Assembly (NCBI RefSeq): GCF_020819555.1
Contig: NZ_JAJHJB010000019.1
Location: 1 to 64,000, forward strand
From: Pelosinus baikalensis
GTDB taxonomy: Bacteria; Bacillota; Negativicutes; DSM-13327
DNA length: 64,000 nucleotides
Reading direction: 5' to 3'
The position numbers were made by a program, and so were the translations under genes. This document shows positions 1 through 8,307 of this stretch, in pieces. Position 1 is the first letter of the stretch. Every line of letters begins with the position of its first letter. A model generated the notes under the pieces. That model was not told the origin of the DNA and did not search any database. It worked only from the letters and a program-made list of their open reading frames with translations.

Positions 1-46
1 TACCCCCATACAGGACTTTTATATTTCAGTGTCCTATATAGGGGTA
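1..46. repeat. Imperfect inverted repeat at window edge
   Basis: Arms 1-16 and 31-46 are complementary at 14 of 16 positions around a 14-base loop. There is no T-tract on either side, so it is not a clear terminator. It may be an operator or the end of a neighbouring element cut by the window edge. Bases 47-155 show nothing I can name. Confidence 0.4.
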
Positions 47-155
47 GCATATCAATATAACTGACAGCTTCTTTTGTATTAACGGAAGCGAGGACGGGAA
101 CGTGGTTAAAAAAGGACAGGACTCGATGCGTTCTCTTATGAGATTACTGAAGCTA

Positions 156-482
156 TCATCTGGGCCAGTACATAATAATCAGGACGCCTACTAGGGAAAT
201 GAGTCCGCCAATAATATCAAATCGATCTGGTGGTATTTTATCAATACCCCACCCCCATAGGATGGAAAGTACGATGAAAATGCCTCCATAGGCAGCATAC
301 ACCCGTCCAAAGCTGGCTGGTTGTAATGTAGGGATGACGCCGTATAACACTAGAATAATAGCACCCCAGACTGCATAGCTAATCCCTTTTCCCTCCCGCA
401 GCCAAAGCCATATTAAATAACCGCCGCCAATTTCAAATAGACCAGCAAGGATAAAATAGCCTACGGATTTTAGAACCTCCAT
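156..482 (-). CDS. YnfA/UPF0060 family small membrane protein
   Basis: The 108-residue product is almost entirely hydrophobic and fits four transmembrane helices. It carries the UPF0060 hallmarks FEIGGGYLIW near residue 16 and GRVYAAYGGIF near residue 59. The family is structurally related to small multidrug resistance proteins and sits in the cytoplasmic membrane; its substrate is not established. The ATG at 482 is preceded by an AAGGAGG ribosome site at good spacing. It is divergent from the superoxide dismutase gene, with about 245 bases between them that hold no recognisable gene. Confidence 0.85.
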   Translation of the reverse strand: MEVLKSVGYFILAGLFEIGGGYLIWLWLREGKGISYAVWGAIILVLYGVIPTLQPASFGRVYAAYGGIFIVLSILWGWGIDKIPPDRFDIIGGLISLVGVLIIMYWPR

Positions 483-727
483 CGTTGTCCTCCTTGAGCG
501 TGTTGATAATCGTTTTCATTATGGCGCAATATCGAATGGTCATCTGATAAAGTATACTGTATAAATGCTGTATAGGGGAAGCAATGCCGCTTTTAAGGTG
601 ATATAATACAGAAATAATAACATATAATAAAGACAAAGGGTAGAACGAATGAAGTAAATTACAATTTTACTGTGTGGAAAAAGAACGTATGTACATCATG
701 AAAATACTTTAAGTGAGGGGAAGAAAC

Positions 728-1309
728 ATGTCTTATCAAGTACAAGATTTTGACCATCTTTTAAGAATGCAAGGCTTTAGTGAAACCTTACTGCACCATC
801 ATTTTGCCTTGTATCATGAACTTGTGGAAAATCGGAATCGAATTGCAGCCAACCTTGAAGGATTAGTAGCACAAGGACAGGAAGACACCCCTGAGTATGG
901 GAGCCTTAAGCGTCGTTTGAGCTGGCAATCGAATGATATGCGTTTGCACGAACTGTATTTTGAGAACTTAGGCGGTCAGAGTGAGAGGAATCATAGATCC
1001 TGTTTAATCGAAAAATTAACCGAGAATTTTGGCAGTTATAAAGCATGGGAAGAAGATTTTAAGACAACTGCAAGTATTCCTGGCGTTGGCTGGGCTGTAT
1101 TGTGTCAGGATCACAGCAGTGGTAAATTAAATAATCTTTGGCTTGATGAACATCAGGCTGAGATTCCCGCAGATTATAAGCCGTTGTTAGTACTAGATGC
1201 CTGGGAACATTCTTACATGATGGATTATGGTTTTAAAAGACCAGAGTATCTGGAAACTTTCTTTAAGAATATTGACTGGGATGTAGTTGATAGAAGATTA
1301 ATTGTATAA
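728..1309 (+). CDS. sodA: Superoxide dismutase [Fe/Mn]
   Basis: This enzyme converts superoxide to oxygen and hydrogen peroxide in the cytoplasm. The product has 193 residues. Visible family signatures are the N-terminal helix with HHHFALYHEL (first metal His), RLHELYFENLGG (second His), and the C-terminal DAWEHSYMMDYG supplying the Asp and His ligands. An in-frame GTG at 713 is possible, but bases 713-720 are themselves the GTGAGGGG ribosome site, so ATG 728 is the likely start. Fe and Mn forms cannot be told apart by eye here. A rho-independent terminator follows, so the gene is probably monocistronic. Confidence 0.93.
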   Translation: MSYQVQDFDHLLRMQGFSETLLHHHFALYHELVENRNRIAANLEGLVAQGQEDTPEYGSLKRRLSWQSNDMRLHELYFENLGGQSERNHRSCLIEKLTENFGSYKAWEEDFKTTASIPGVGWAVLCQDHSSGKLNNLWLDEHQAEIPADYKPLLVLDAWEHSYMMDYGFKRPEYLETFFKNIDWDVVDRRLIV

Positions 1310-1318
1310 GTGATGTCA

Positions 1319-1354
1319 AAAAGCTCAGGGATGTAGTATTCCTGAGCTTTTTTT
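1319..1354 (+). terminator. Rho-independent terminator after superoxide dismutase
   Basis: AAGCTCAGG (1321-1329) pairs with CCTGAGCTT (1341-1349) and is followed by a run of T to 1354. Confidence 0.9.
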
Positions 1355-1372
1355 ATAAGGAACGTTATCTTT

Positions 1373-1403
1373 TCTCTGCGTATTCTACGCCTCTGTGGTT
1401 CGG
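1373..1403. repeat. Half copy of a dispersed 'CTCTGTGGTTC' repeat
   Basis: CTCTGCGT...CGCCTCTGTGGTTCGG resembles the right arm of the inverted repeat at 5341-5456 (CTTTGCGTCTTTGTGGTTCAA). Apart from this the 1355-1551 gap holds nothing recognisable. Confidence 0.4.
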
Positions 1404-1551
1404 TTATGTTTTTTTATTACCCTCCAATTCAAGTACATATTCTTATCAAGAAAGGTATGAATCTATCGCATTATGCAAAACATAGGAATAATTAAATTAT
1501 GCCGTAAAAAGGTAATCCTTAGCGGCAGATAAGGATATGGAGGCTAAAGCT

Positions 1552-2280
1552 GTGAAAGCATCAATTTTTATCACATGTATTTGTGACAGTATGTTTCCTC
1601 GTGTAGGGGAGGCTATGGTTCGTGTATTAGAGCGGCAAGGAGTCAGCCTGGATTTCCCCCCGGGGCAAACCTGCTGCGGGCAGCCCGCATTATCCAGTGG
1701 GTATTGGGATGATGCCAGGGAGGTTGCCAAAGGCTTTATCGACTCTTTTCATGCTAGTGAAATCATCGTAACACCAGCAGGATCTTGTTTGGCAGCGATT
1801 AAAGAATTTTATCCTGTTTTATTTGAAAAAGATCCCAAATACCTTGATCGATCCAAAGAGTTAATTCGAAAAACCCATGAGTTTAGTGAGTTTCTAGTAG
1901 AAGTGTTGCAAGTAACCAATGTGAATGCTTCTTTTCCCTATAAAGTAACCTATCATTCCAGCTGTCATCCCAGGCGGTTTCTAGGAGTTGATAAGTATGT
2001 GTATGCGTTATTAAAGAATGTGGAAAAATTGGATTTTATTCCACTGGCTCATGAGGAACAATGTTGTGGATTTGGTGGGACTTTTTCGGTAAAGATGCCT
2101 GAGATTTCTGAGAGTATGGTAAATGCCAAAGTCGCTGACATCTTGGCAACCGGAGCGGATGTTGTGGTAGGTACCGATTTAAGCTGTTTAATGAATATTG
2201 ATGGCAGACTTCGTAAGCAGGGAGCCAAGGTACGGGTAATGCATATTGCTGAACTACTAGATGAAGGGATGAGGACATGA
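1552..2280 (+). CDS. lutA: Lactate utilisation protein A (CCG-domain Fe-S subunit)
   Basis: LutA is one of three subunits of the LutABC complex that oxidises L-lactate to pyruvate in the cytoplasm. The 242-residue product contains the two cysteine-rich CCG-type motifs: QTCCGQPALSSGY near residue 45 and, later, HSSCHPRR with EQCCGFGGTFSVK. An upstream in-frame ATG exists at 1537, but GGAGG at 1539-1543 sits 8 bases before GTG 1552, and starting there gives the family's usual N-terminus (MKxSxFxTC), so GTG 1552 is chosen. It overlaps lutB by four bases (ATGA), indicating translational coupling. No lutR-type regulator is adjacent. Confidence 0.93.
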   Translation: MKASIFITCICDSMFPRVGEAMVRVLERQGVSLDFPPGQTCCGQPALSSGYWDDAREVAKGFIDSFHASEIIVTPAGSCLAAIKEFYPVLFEKDPKYLDRSKELIRKTHEFSEFLVEVLQVTNVNASFPYKVTYHSSCHPRRFLGVDKYVYALLKNVEKLDFIPLAHEEQCCGFGGTFSVKMPEISESMVNAKVADILATGADVVVGTDLSCLMNIDGRLRKQGAKVRVMHIAELLDEGMRT

Positions 2281-3689
2281 GTCATAAACCTACTTTGCAT
2301 TTACGCGATAGGGCAAGAAAAGCCATAAAAGATGAGCCAATGAGAAAAGCTGTACAAAAGGCTGTTGACCGATTAAGCGGCAATCGTGAGAAAGCCCAAA
2401 CCGAATTGCCTAGCTGGGATGACTGGCGTGAGCAAGGCAAGCGTATTCGAAAGCATACCGTAGATCATCTGGATTATTACTTAGGACAGCTATCAGAAAG
2501 CGTACGAAATAAAGGTGGGCATATTCATTTTGCCCAGACAGCAGAAGAGGCAAGAAGAGTCATTATCGATATTTGCAAAAAAAACAATGGCAAGTTAGTG
2601 GCCAAGTCAAAATCGATGGTTACAGAAGAAATTCACTTAAATCCTGCCTTAGAGAAGGAAGGCATGGAGGTAATTGAAACGGATTTGGCAGAATATATTT
2701 TGCAGCTAGCCGGTGAAACGCCTTCTCATATTATTGTACCGGCCATTCACAAAAATCGGTATCAGATTGCAGAGCTTTTTTCTAAAGTCGCTGGCAAGAA
2801 GATCGAACCGGATACACCAGCTCTAACCGCTTTTGCACGGCAGACGTTGCGGCAGAAATTTATGCAAGCCGATATCGGTATTACTGGCTGTAATTTTGCC
2901 ATTGCGGATACAGGAGCCATTTCCTTGGTAACGAATGAAGGGAATGCCCGCCTGACAGCCTCTTTGCCAAAAGTACTGATTTCGGTCATGGGCATGGAGA
3001 GGGTATTGCCTACCTTTGATGATTTAGAGGTGATTTTATCCCTGCTGCCTCGGCATGCTACAGGTCAAAAACTTACCAGTTATATATCGGTAGTTAATGC
3101 GCCTCGTAAGGAGAATGAAAAAGATGGGGCAGAAGAATTTCATCTGGTGATTGTCGATAATGGCCGATCGCGTTTGCTTGCAGATGAGGAGTTCAGGCAA
3201 GCCCTGCATTGTACACGCTGTGGAGCATGCTTTAATGTTTGCCCTGTGTATCGCCAAATTGGCGGGCATGCCTATGGTTCGGTATATGGTGGACCGATTG
3301 GGGCCGTGATCACTCCATTTCTAGAAGATGATTTTGATTTTTGGGGAGAGCTTTCCTATGCTACAACATTGTGTGCAGCTTGCAGCAGTGTATGCTCCGT
3401 AAAAATACCTCTTCATGATCTTCTCATTAAAATACGCCGCAAGAGAATCGAACTTGGTTTTACCCATCCTTTGGAGAGGGTCGGTTTTAACATGTGGCGG
3501 CGTTTCTTTAAACTTCCAGGCCGATATAAATTTGCTATGAAAATGGCTTCAATTGGTCAAATTCCTTTAGTAAAGGATGGATATATCAGATCTGGACCGC
3601 CGCCTTTATCCGGGTGGACAAACTCGCGTTATTTACCGGCAGCCGCCAAGAAGACTTTTAGACAAATCTGGCAGGAAAAATATGAATAA
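2277..3689 (+). CDS. lutB: Lactate utilisation protein B (4Fe-4S subunit)
   Basis: This is the 470-residue central subunit of the lactate oxidation complex. Residues about 65-295 form the LUD (DUF162) domain, with GITGCNFAIADTGAI as its recognisable core. Two ferredoxin-like clusters follow: CTRCGACFNVCPVY and, about 45 residues later, CAACSSVCSVKIP. The C-terminal tail matches the LutB-specific domain. Length is close to the usual ~475. It starts inside the lutA stop (ATGA) and is followed after 15 bases by lutC, so the three are one operon. Confidence 0.95.
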   Translation: MSHKPTLHLRDRARKAIKDEPMRKAVQKAVDRLSGNREKAQTELPSWDDWREQGKRIRKHTVDHLDYYLGQLSESVRNKGGHIHFAQTAEEARRVIIDICKKNNGKLVAKSKSMVTEEIHLNPALEKEGMEVIETDLAEYILQLAGETPSHIIVPAIHKNRYQIAELFSKVAGKKIEPDTPALTAFARQTLRQKFMQADIGITGCNFAIADTGAISLVTNEGNARLTASLPKVLISVMGMERVLPTFDDLEVILSLLPRHATGQKLTSYISVVNAPRKENEKDGAEEFHLVIVDNGRSRLLADEEFRQALHCTRCGACFNVCPVYRQIGGHAYGSVYGGPIGAVITPFLEDDFDFWGELSYATTLCAACSSVCSVKIPLHDLLIKIRRKRIELGFTHPLERVGFNMWRRFFKLPGRYKFAMKMASIGQIPLVKDGYIRSGPPPLSGWTNSRYLPAAAKKTFRQIWQEKYE

Positions 3690-3704
3690 TGAAGGAGGAA
3701 GGAC

Positions 3705-4466
3705 ATGCAAGGCAGGGAGCAAAGCTTTTTAAGTCATATCGCTAAGGTATTAGGCAGGGACAAACCTTTGACTTCAGCGCCAAATCGGGATGAAGTAGGT
3801 CCCCCTGTATTTTGGAAAGAACAAAAGTTTGATATAAATCAGCCTTTAGAGTTTTTCAAGACCAACTTAGAAAATTTGACAGGTAAGGTCTATATCGCAA
3901 GAGACGATCAGGATGCTGGTCAGCAAATTCGGGTTTGGTTAGAGGAATTAGAAGCGAAAAGGGTTATTATGTGGGATCATGAAGAGTTGAAACAGATTGT
4001 ACATTTGGAGGATACCAATATAAAGCTGGATTATTGGTCGCCAGATCGTTCGCAAAAGGATCTCATTACTGCGGCAGAACAGGCCGATGTAGGCATTACT
4101 TGGGTAGATTATGCGATCGGCTATACGGGAACATTAGCCTTGTTTTCAAGTCCTACCCAAGGGCGATCCGTTAGTTTGCTGCCAACTGTTCATATTGCTG
4201 TGTTTAGGAAGGACAATTTAGTTCCTACCATGAGTACGGTTATGGAAAACCTTATGGAACGCCGCAGTACCCAAAAAGTTCCTGCTGCGATTGATTTTAT
4301 AACTGGCCCTAGTCGTACTTCTGATATCGAGATGGATTTATCCATTGGGGTGCATGGACCCGTTAAGGTATGGACTATTGTTATTGAACAAAGTGGGAAC
4401 GTCCAGCATCATAATGGGATGAAGGAAGAATTGCCTCTGGAAAAAGACGAGGTGCTGTATACTTAA
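3705..4466 (+). CDS. lutC: Lactate utilisation protein C (LUD domain)
   Basis: The 253-residue product is the third member of the LutABC operon and consists mainly of a LUD domain. Recognisable features are the central TAAEQADVGITWVDYAIGYTGT segment and the C-terminal ITGPSRTSDIEMDLSIGVHG motif. The ATG follows an AGGAGGAAGGAC ribosome site. A bidirectional terminator closes the operon. Confidence 0.93.
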   Translation: MQGREQSFLSHIAKVLGRDKPLTSAPNRDEVGPPVFWKEQKFDINQPLEFFKTNLENLTGKVYIARDDQDAGQQIRVWLEELEAKRVIMWDHEELKQIVHLEDTNIKLDYWSPDRSQKDLITAAEQADVGITWVDYAIGYTGTLALFSSPTQGRSVSLLPTVHIAVFRKDNLVPTMSTVMENLMERRSTQKVPAAIDFITGPSRTSDIEMDLSIGVHGPVKVWTIVIEQSGNVQHHNGMKEELPLEKDEVLYT

Positions 4467-4468
4467 GA

Positions 4469-4506
4469 ATAAAATGAGCTTGGCTTAAGCCAAGCTTCAT
4501 TTTATT
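4469..4506. terminator. Bidirectional terminator between lutC and menG
   Basis: AAAATGAGCTTGGC pairs with GCCAAGCTTCATTTT around a TTAA loop. A-tract and T-tract flank the stem, so it can serve both convergent genes. Confidence 0.9.
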
Positions 4507-5213
4507 CCTAGATGCACCGCAGCAATACCGCCCGTTAATTGATAAGAAGTGATTTGCTTTAGACCGACTTGTAGGAAGATATTTTGAATAACAGAATGCT
4601 CGGGAAGGGTTCTCAGGGAGGCGGGCAGGTTGTAGTAAGGCTGATTTTTATGAAACCCCAGATTGCCGATTAGAGGGAGCAGGTGTTCAAAGTACAGGAA
4701 ATAAAGTTGTTTTAGAATTGGTGCGCTAGGTTTAGACAACTCTACGGATAATACGGTACCGCCGGACTTTGTTACCCGGTACATTTCGGACAGGGTTTTT
4801 GGTATATCTGCTACGTTTCGCAAGCCAAAGCCGATGGTTGTACAGTCAAAGGAATGATCTGGGAAGGGTAAATGTAAGGCATTGCCCTGCATGAGTGTTA
4901 TCCGTTGGGAATAGGGAGTCTTTTTTATATTATCTTCGGCTTGCCGCAGCATATTTTCAGAGAAGTCAAGGCCGACAATTTGTCCTTGAAGCCCTGCTTT
5001 TTCTGCTAGCGCAATGGAGAGTTTTCCTGTACCGCAGCATATATCAAGGATGGACTGTCCGGTTTTTATATTTGCTTTATTAACAGCGAAGTTGCGCCAG
5101 TAGGAATCTTGGTTTAAGGTGAAGACTGCATTGAGCAAATCATAGCGTTTCGCGATGCTGCCGAATAATTCTTGAACGAAGTCTTCTCTTCTATGTTTAT
5201 CCATTTGCTCCAT
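4497..5213 (-). CDS. menG: Demethylmenaquinone / 2-polyprenyl benzoquinol methyltransferase
   Basis: This SAM-dependent enzyme performs the last C-methylation of menaquinone (UbiE/MenG family). The 238-residue protein has the family motif LFGSIAKRYDLLN near residue 15, the SAM-binding ILDICCGTGKLSIAL near 56-70, and the post-motif region CTTIGFGLRNVADIPK near 125. A GGAGG site precedes the ATG at 5213; a second ATG three codons in is possible. It is convergent with the lut operon. Menaquinone function fits an anaerobe with electron transport, though whether UbiE or MenG activity dominates cannot be seen. Confidence 0.92.
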   Translation of the reverse strand: MEQMDKHRREDFVQELFGSIAKRYDLLNAVFTLNQDSYWRNFAVNKANIKTGQSILDICCGTGKLSIALAEKAGLQGQIVGLDFSENMLRQAEDNIKKTPYSQRITLMQGNALHLPFPDHSFDCTTIGFGLRNVADIPKTLSEMYRVTKSGGTVLSVELSKPSAPILKQLYFLYFEHLLPLIGNLGFHKNQPYYNLPASLRTLPEHSVIQNIFLQVGLKQITSYQLTGGIAAVHLGIK

Positions 5214-5340
5214 GATGGTTCCTCCCTCTTTTTTTGCAGTAGATGTTAATTATTATCATTATACTAGTGATATAATTGTTTAGCGATAGGCGAATTCTTT
5301 GTAATTATAATTGTAGATGAAGAATCTAAGGTTTTATAAA

Positions 5341-5456
5341 TTGAACCACAAAGGCACAATGCCGCTGATGCGGCACACAAAGGAGTACTCAAAATAAGTT
5401 ATCAAAATAAGTTATAACATAGAGCCCTTCGTGTCCTTTGCGTCTTTGTGGTTCAA
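5341..5456. repeat. Palindromic dispersed repeat (AACCACAAAGG type)
   Basis: The left arm TTGAACCACAAAGGCAC (from 5341) pairs with the right arm ending CTTTGTGGTTCAA (5456). Inside are a small hairpin TGCCGC/GCGGCA (5360-5375) and a 13-base tandem duplication around 5389-5415. Related sequences occur at 1373-1403, 59450-59470 and 62854-62940, so this is a dispersed intergenic family. The surrounding gap 5214-5578 has no gene. Confidence 0.65.
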
Positions 5457-5578
5457 TTCATCCTATATATTTTAAAGGACGCGTTAGCATTTTTCTTATT
5501 TTGTGATACAGATCATAGTACAAGAGTGAATGAATCGTTTATAATAAGAAGCAAAAGAGATAAAAGAGGGTGACAGCT

Positions 5579-5803
5579 TTGAAACTGTGGAATTGGTTTT
5601 GTAAGATCGGTGAGAATAAGGTCGGGTATCGAGTAAAGGCTGGACAGCCGGCTCTTCCAGTCAAACAGGTTTCGGAGCGCGTTAGTCGGTCGGGAGTCGA
5701 TACGGTTTGCTCCCGGATCTGCGGTCATGAGAATTGTCAGTGTGGCGGAACCGTAAGAGGGCTGCATTGTGTTTGGTCCTATTATCGTTTAGACAATCAA
5801 TAA
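5579..5803 (+). CDS. Small Cys-rich hypothetical protein
   Basis: I do not recognise this 74-residue protein. It starts at TTG 5579, preceded by GAGGGTGA at good spacing; a GTG at 5570 lies inside that site. The first half is basic (KIGENKVGYRVKAG). The C-terminal half has four cysteines, three of them in RICGHENCQCGG, suggesting metal binding or disulphides. There is no signal peptide or membrane segment. The ribosome site supports a real gene, but no function should be assigned. Confidence 0.45.
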   Translation: MKLWNWFCKIGENKVGYRVKAGQPALPVKQVSERVSRSGVDTVCSRICGHENCQCGGTVRGLHCVWSYYRLDNQ

Positions 5804-5963
5804 AGAAAAATATCAAAGTCTAATCAAAACATATGAAAATATAATAAAAATGTAATAAAAAAACAGGTGCAAAGCAGGCAGATAGTGTTGCAATAATGAT
5901 AAGAAGTGTGTATACAGTATTATTCGATAATGAAGTGTTCTTACAGTGAAGAGAGGTCATTGC

Positions 5964-6215
5964 ATGATATCGCGGCGTAGATTTATCAAAGGATGTATCA
6001 GTACTATTATTGCTATCAGTGGTTCAGAATTGTTATTTCAGGCTCCTACCAGCAGCGGGTCGGGGAATCGGAACATTCCTGTTTTAGTATATCATCGTGT
6101 AGGATATACCACAGATGCCCTTACGGTTACTCCAGAGAGGTTTTCTAGTGATTTGGATAGTTTGCAAGAGAGAGGATATCATAGTATCTCCTTAGAACAA
6201 TTCCAGAATTTTTGA
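5964..6215 (+). pseudogene. Truncated polysaccharide deacetylase (N-terminal fragment)
   Basis: Translation gives a twin-arginine-like export signal (SRRRFIKG followed by a hydrophobic stretch) and then IPVLVYHRVGYTTDALTVTP with SDLDSLQERGYHSISLEQF. That is the beginning of NodB-type deacetylases, which remove acetyl groups from cell-wall or exopolysaccharide sugars. The frame stops after 83 residues, before the catalytic Asp and His motifs, and the tRNA promoter follows directly. ATG 5964 has a GAGAGG site, so the fragment may still be translated. It is most likely the remnant left by a deletion. Confidence 0.7.
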
Positions 6216-6281
6216 GATGATCGCAATGTAGAAATGCCAGAAACTTATAAAATATATTATAAATTTTTATGTTGACTAGTG

Positions 6282-6310
6282 TTGACAAAGAAAAAGAATG
6301 CTGGTATACT
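6282..6310 (+). promoter_or_regulatory. Sigma-70/A promoter of the tRNA-Ser pair
   Basis: TTGACA (6282-6287), a 17-base spacer and TATACT (6305-6310) lie about 35 bases before the first tRNA-Ser. This is a near-perfect consensus. Confidence 0.85.
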
Positions 6311-6345
6311 AGTAAATGTGTCATCGGGAACGTGTCAACCGACAC

Positions 6346-6434
6346 GGAGGGGTGTCCGAGCGGTTTAAGGAGCTGGTCTTGAAAACCAGTGATCCTGAAA
6401 GGGACCGTGGGTTCGAATCCCACCCCCTCCGCCA
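6346..6434 (+). tRNA. tRNA-Ser (anticodon TGA)
   Basis: The acceptor stem GGAGGGG pairs with CCCCTCC. The anticodon stem-loop reads CTGGTCT-TGA-AAACCAG. A long variable arm, a GGTTCGAATCC T-arm and an encoded CCA end (6432-6434) are all present. It forms a transcription unit with the next tRNA. Confidence 0.97.
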
Positions 6435-6446
6435 TATTTCTAATAC

Positions 6447-6537
6447 GGAGCGATACTCAAGCGGCTCAAGAGGACGGTTTGCTAAATCGTTAGAGGTCGT
6501 AAGGCCTGCCAGGGTTCGAATCCCTGTCGCTCCGCCA
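6447..6537 (+). tRNA. tRNA-Ser (anticodon GCT)
   Basis: The acceptor stem GGAGCGA pairs with TCGCTCC. The anticodon loop carries GCT between CGGTTT and AAATCG. The long variable arm is typical of serine tRNA, and CCA is encoded. Confidence 0.96.
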
Positions 6538-6552
6538 TTCATTTTAAATTTT

Positions 6553-6586
6553 ACGCCTTCATCTTTTTAAAGATGAAGGCGTTTGT
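6553..6586 (+). terminator. Terminator after the tRNA-Ser pair
   Basis: ACGCCTTCATCTTT pairs with AGATGAAGGCGT around a short loop and is followed by a T-rich stretch. Confidence 0.85.
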
Positions 6587-6639
6587 TGTATAATGAAATA
6601 AGGCATGATCTGCACAAATGGAAAGTTAGGTGAAAATGC

Positions 6640-7803
6640 ATGCAACGATGGATTATACATATTGACATGGATGCTTTTTTTGCCGCTGTGGAACAGCGTG
6701 ATAATGAGGCGCTACGAGGGAAACCTCTTATTGTTGGGGGAATTGGCAATCGAGGTGTGGTGGCAACAGCCTCGTATGAAGCACGCCGTTTTGGGGTGTA
6801 CTCCGCCATGTCCATGGTGGAGGCGAGACGCCGTTGTCCGGAAGGGAACTTTGTGCCCTGCGACCATGCAAAATACAGCAGGGTTTCTATAGAATTACAG
6901 CGCATTTTTTCTGAGTTTTCACCAGTTGTAGAACCGCTGTCTTTGGATGAAGCGTTCCTCGATGTTACAGGAATGGAGCAACTCTATGCTAGTCCCGAAG
7001 AGATTGCTGTTTGCATAAAGGAGCGTATTCAAAGTGAGTTGCACCTTACTGCTTCTGCGGGGGTCGCTCCGAATAAGTTTTTAGCAAAGTTGGCTTCTGA
7101 GATGAAAAAACCCAATGGTCTGTTTGTGATTTATCCAGGGGAGGAAGAGGCGATGCTGCGGAATCTGCCGATTACCTCCATGTGGGGGGTTGGTAAATCC
7201 ATGGCTCAGGTTTTGAAAAACTTAGGAATCTATACCATCGGTCAGTTGGCTCAGACCAATGTGGCGTTATTAGTAAAGCATTGCGGACAGATGGCATATA
7301 AGATCCATGCGTTAGCACATGGTCAGGATGATCGACCAGTAGTAGCGGATCTTGAGCCTAAGTCTATTGGTAATGAACTTACTTTTCCTGTTGACATCAT
7401 TACGGCATCTCAAATCGAAACCGAACTATTGGCCTTGGCGGAAAAAGTCGGCTGGCGGCTTAGGCAGTACGACTATAGTGGTAAAACCATTACTATTAAA
7501 GTACGTTTTGCTTCTTTTAAAACCATTACTCGCAGTAAGACATTGTCAGACTATACCCAGTTTGATGATGTTCTTTATAATGTTGCTATGGAAATTTGTC
7601 ATCAGATACCCATGGGAGAGGGAGTAAGACTGTTGGGACTCACCGTGTCCAATCTCCAGTCTGGCGGCGGTCAGCTATCTTTATTTGATCAGCAGGAAGA
7701 TAGGCGTGCTGCCATGTATGAAACCATTGATAAACTGAGGAATCGATTTGGTGCAGGCATTGTGACCAAAGGACGATTGATCAATGGAAAGGAACCGAAG
7801 TAA
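6640..7803 (+). CDS. dinB: DNA polymerase IV (Y-family)
   Basis: This is an error-prone translesion polymerase. The 387-residue product opens with HIDMDAFFAAVEQRDN (first catalytic Asp region), has YEARRFGVYSAMS near residue 48 and the catalytic SLDEAFLDVTG near residue 103. The thumb region ASAGVAPNKFLAKLASE is intact, and the little-finger domain ends with a QLSLFD sequence resembling the beta-clamp binding motif. The start is ATG 6640 with AGGTGA upstream. I see no LexA-type operator in the preceding 60 bases. Confidence 0.96.
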   Translation: MQRWIIHIDMDAFFAAVEQRDNEALRGKPLIVGGIGNRGVVATASYEARRFGVYSAMSMVEARRRCPEGNFVPCDHAKYSRVSIELQRIFSEFSPVVEPLSLDEAFLDVTGMEQLYASPEEIAVCIKERIQSELHLTASAGVAPNKFLAKLASEMKKPNGLFVIYPGEEEAMLRNLPITSMWGVGKSMAQVLKNLGIYTIGQLAQTNVALLVKHCGQMAYKIHALAHGQDDRPVVADLEPKSIGNELTFPVDIITASQIETELLALAEKVGWRLRQYDYSGKTITIKVRFASFKTITRSKTLSDYTQFDDVLYNVAMEICHQIPMGEGVRLLGLTVSNLQSGGGQLSLFDQQEDRRAAMYETIDKLRNRFGAGIVTKGRLINGKEPK

Positions 7804-7826
7804 AGTGCATGCTGCTTCTAATGAGC

Positions 7827-8123
7827 TTATAGCTGTCGTTCTAAAGTGAGAAGTATTTGCTTAGGTGTTAAGTTGGTAATATTCAGCATAAGAGTGCTAG
7901 TATATGAAGCAAGTTCCTCTTCGGAATCTAGCATACTATCTCCTGGTTCGGCTACACTATGATAAGTAGTCAGAGCAGCAGGATGATAGGTTGTATATAA
8001 ATACGCATCGACGAACTCTCTTTGCAGGTGGGCCTGATACATGTCGATGACAGTATAGCCCTGCTGTTGTAACAAATGGGCTAGTTTTTGGTTGTTTCCT
8101 TGCAATGCGATGGTTTTGTCCAT
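7827..8123 (-). CDS. YkuS/UPF0180-like small protein
   Basis: The 98-residue product begins with a segment resembling the UPF0180 (YkuS) fold: a short strand, then a helix with LAHLLQQQGYTVIDM. These are uncharacterised small cytoplasmic proteins of Firmicutes. The start at 8123 has AAGGAAG upstream. It is convergent with dinB. The middle, rich in Tyr and Thr, is not conserved in the versions I know, so the family call is only moderate. Confidence 0.6.
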   Translation of the reverse strand: MDKTIALQGNNQKLAHLLQQQGYTVIDMYQAHLQREFVDAYLYTTYHPAALTTYHSVAEPGDSMLDSEEELASYTSTLMLNITNLTPKQILLTLERQL

Positions 8124-8307
8124 TGATATCTTCCTTTAAATTATTTCATTCTTAGTCTAGTATGTGTACTGACTTTATAGATTATAGGAAAGATATCTTT
8201 TTATTTGTTCAAAGCAGGAATACAATTGCGAAGTAAGAATTAGATTAGAGTATGATGAAATGTTCTATGGATACAATATTTTTAGCTAAATTGTAGGGGG
8301 TTTGGTG

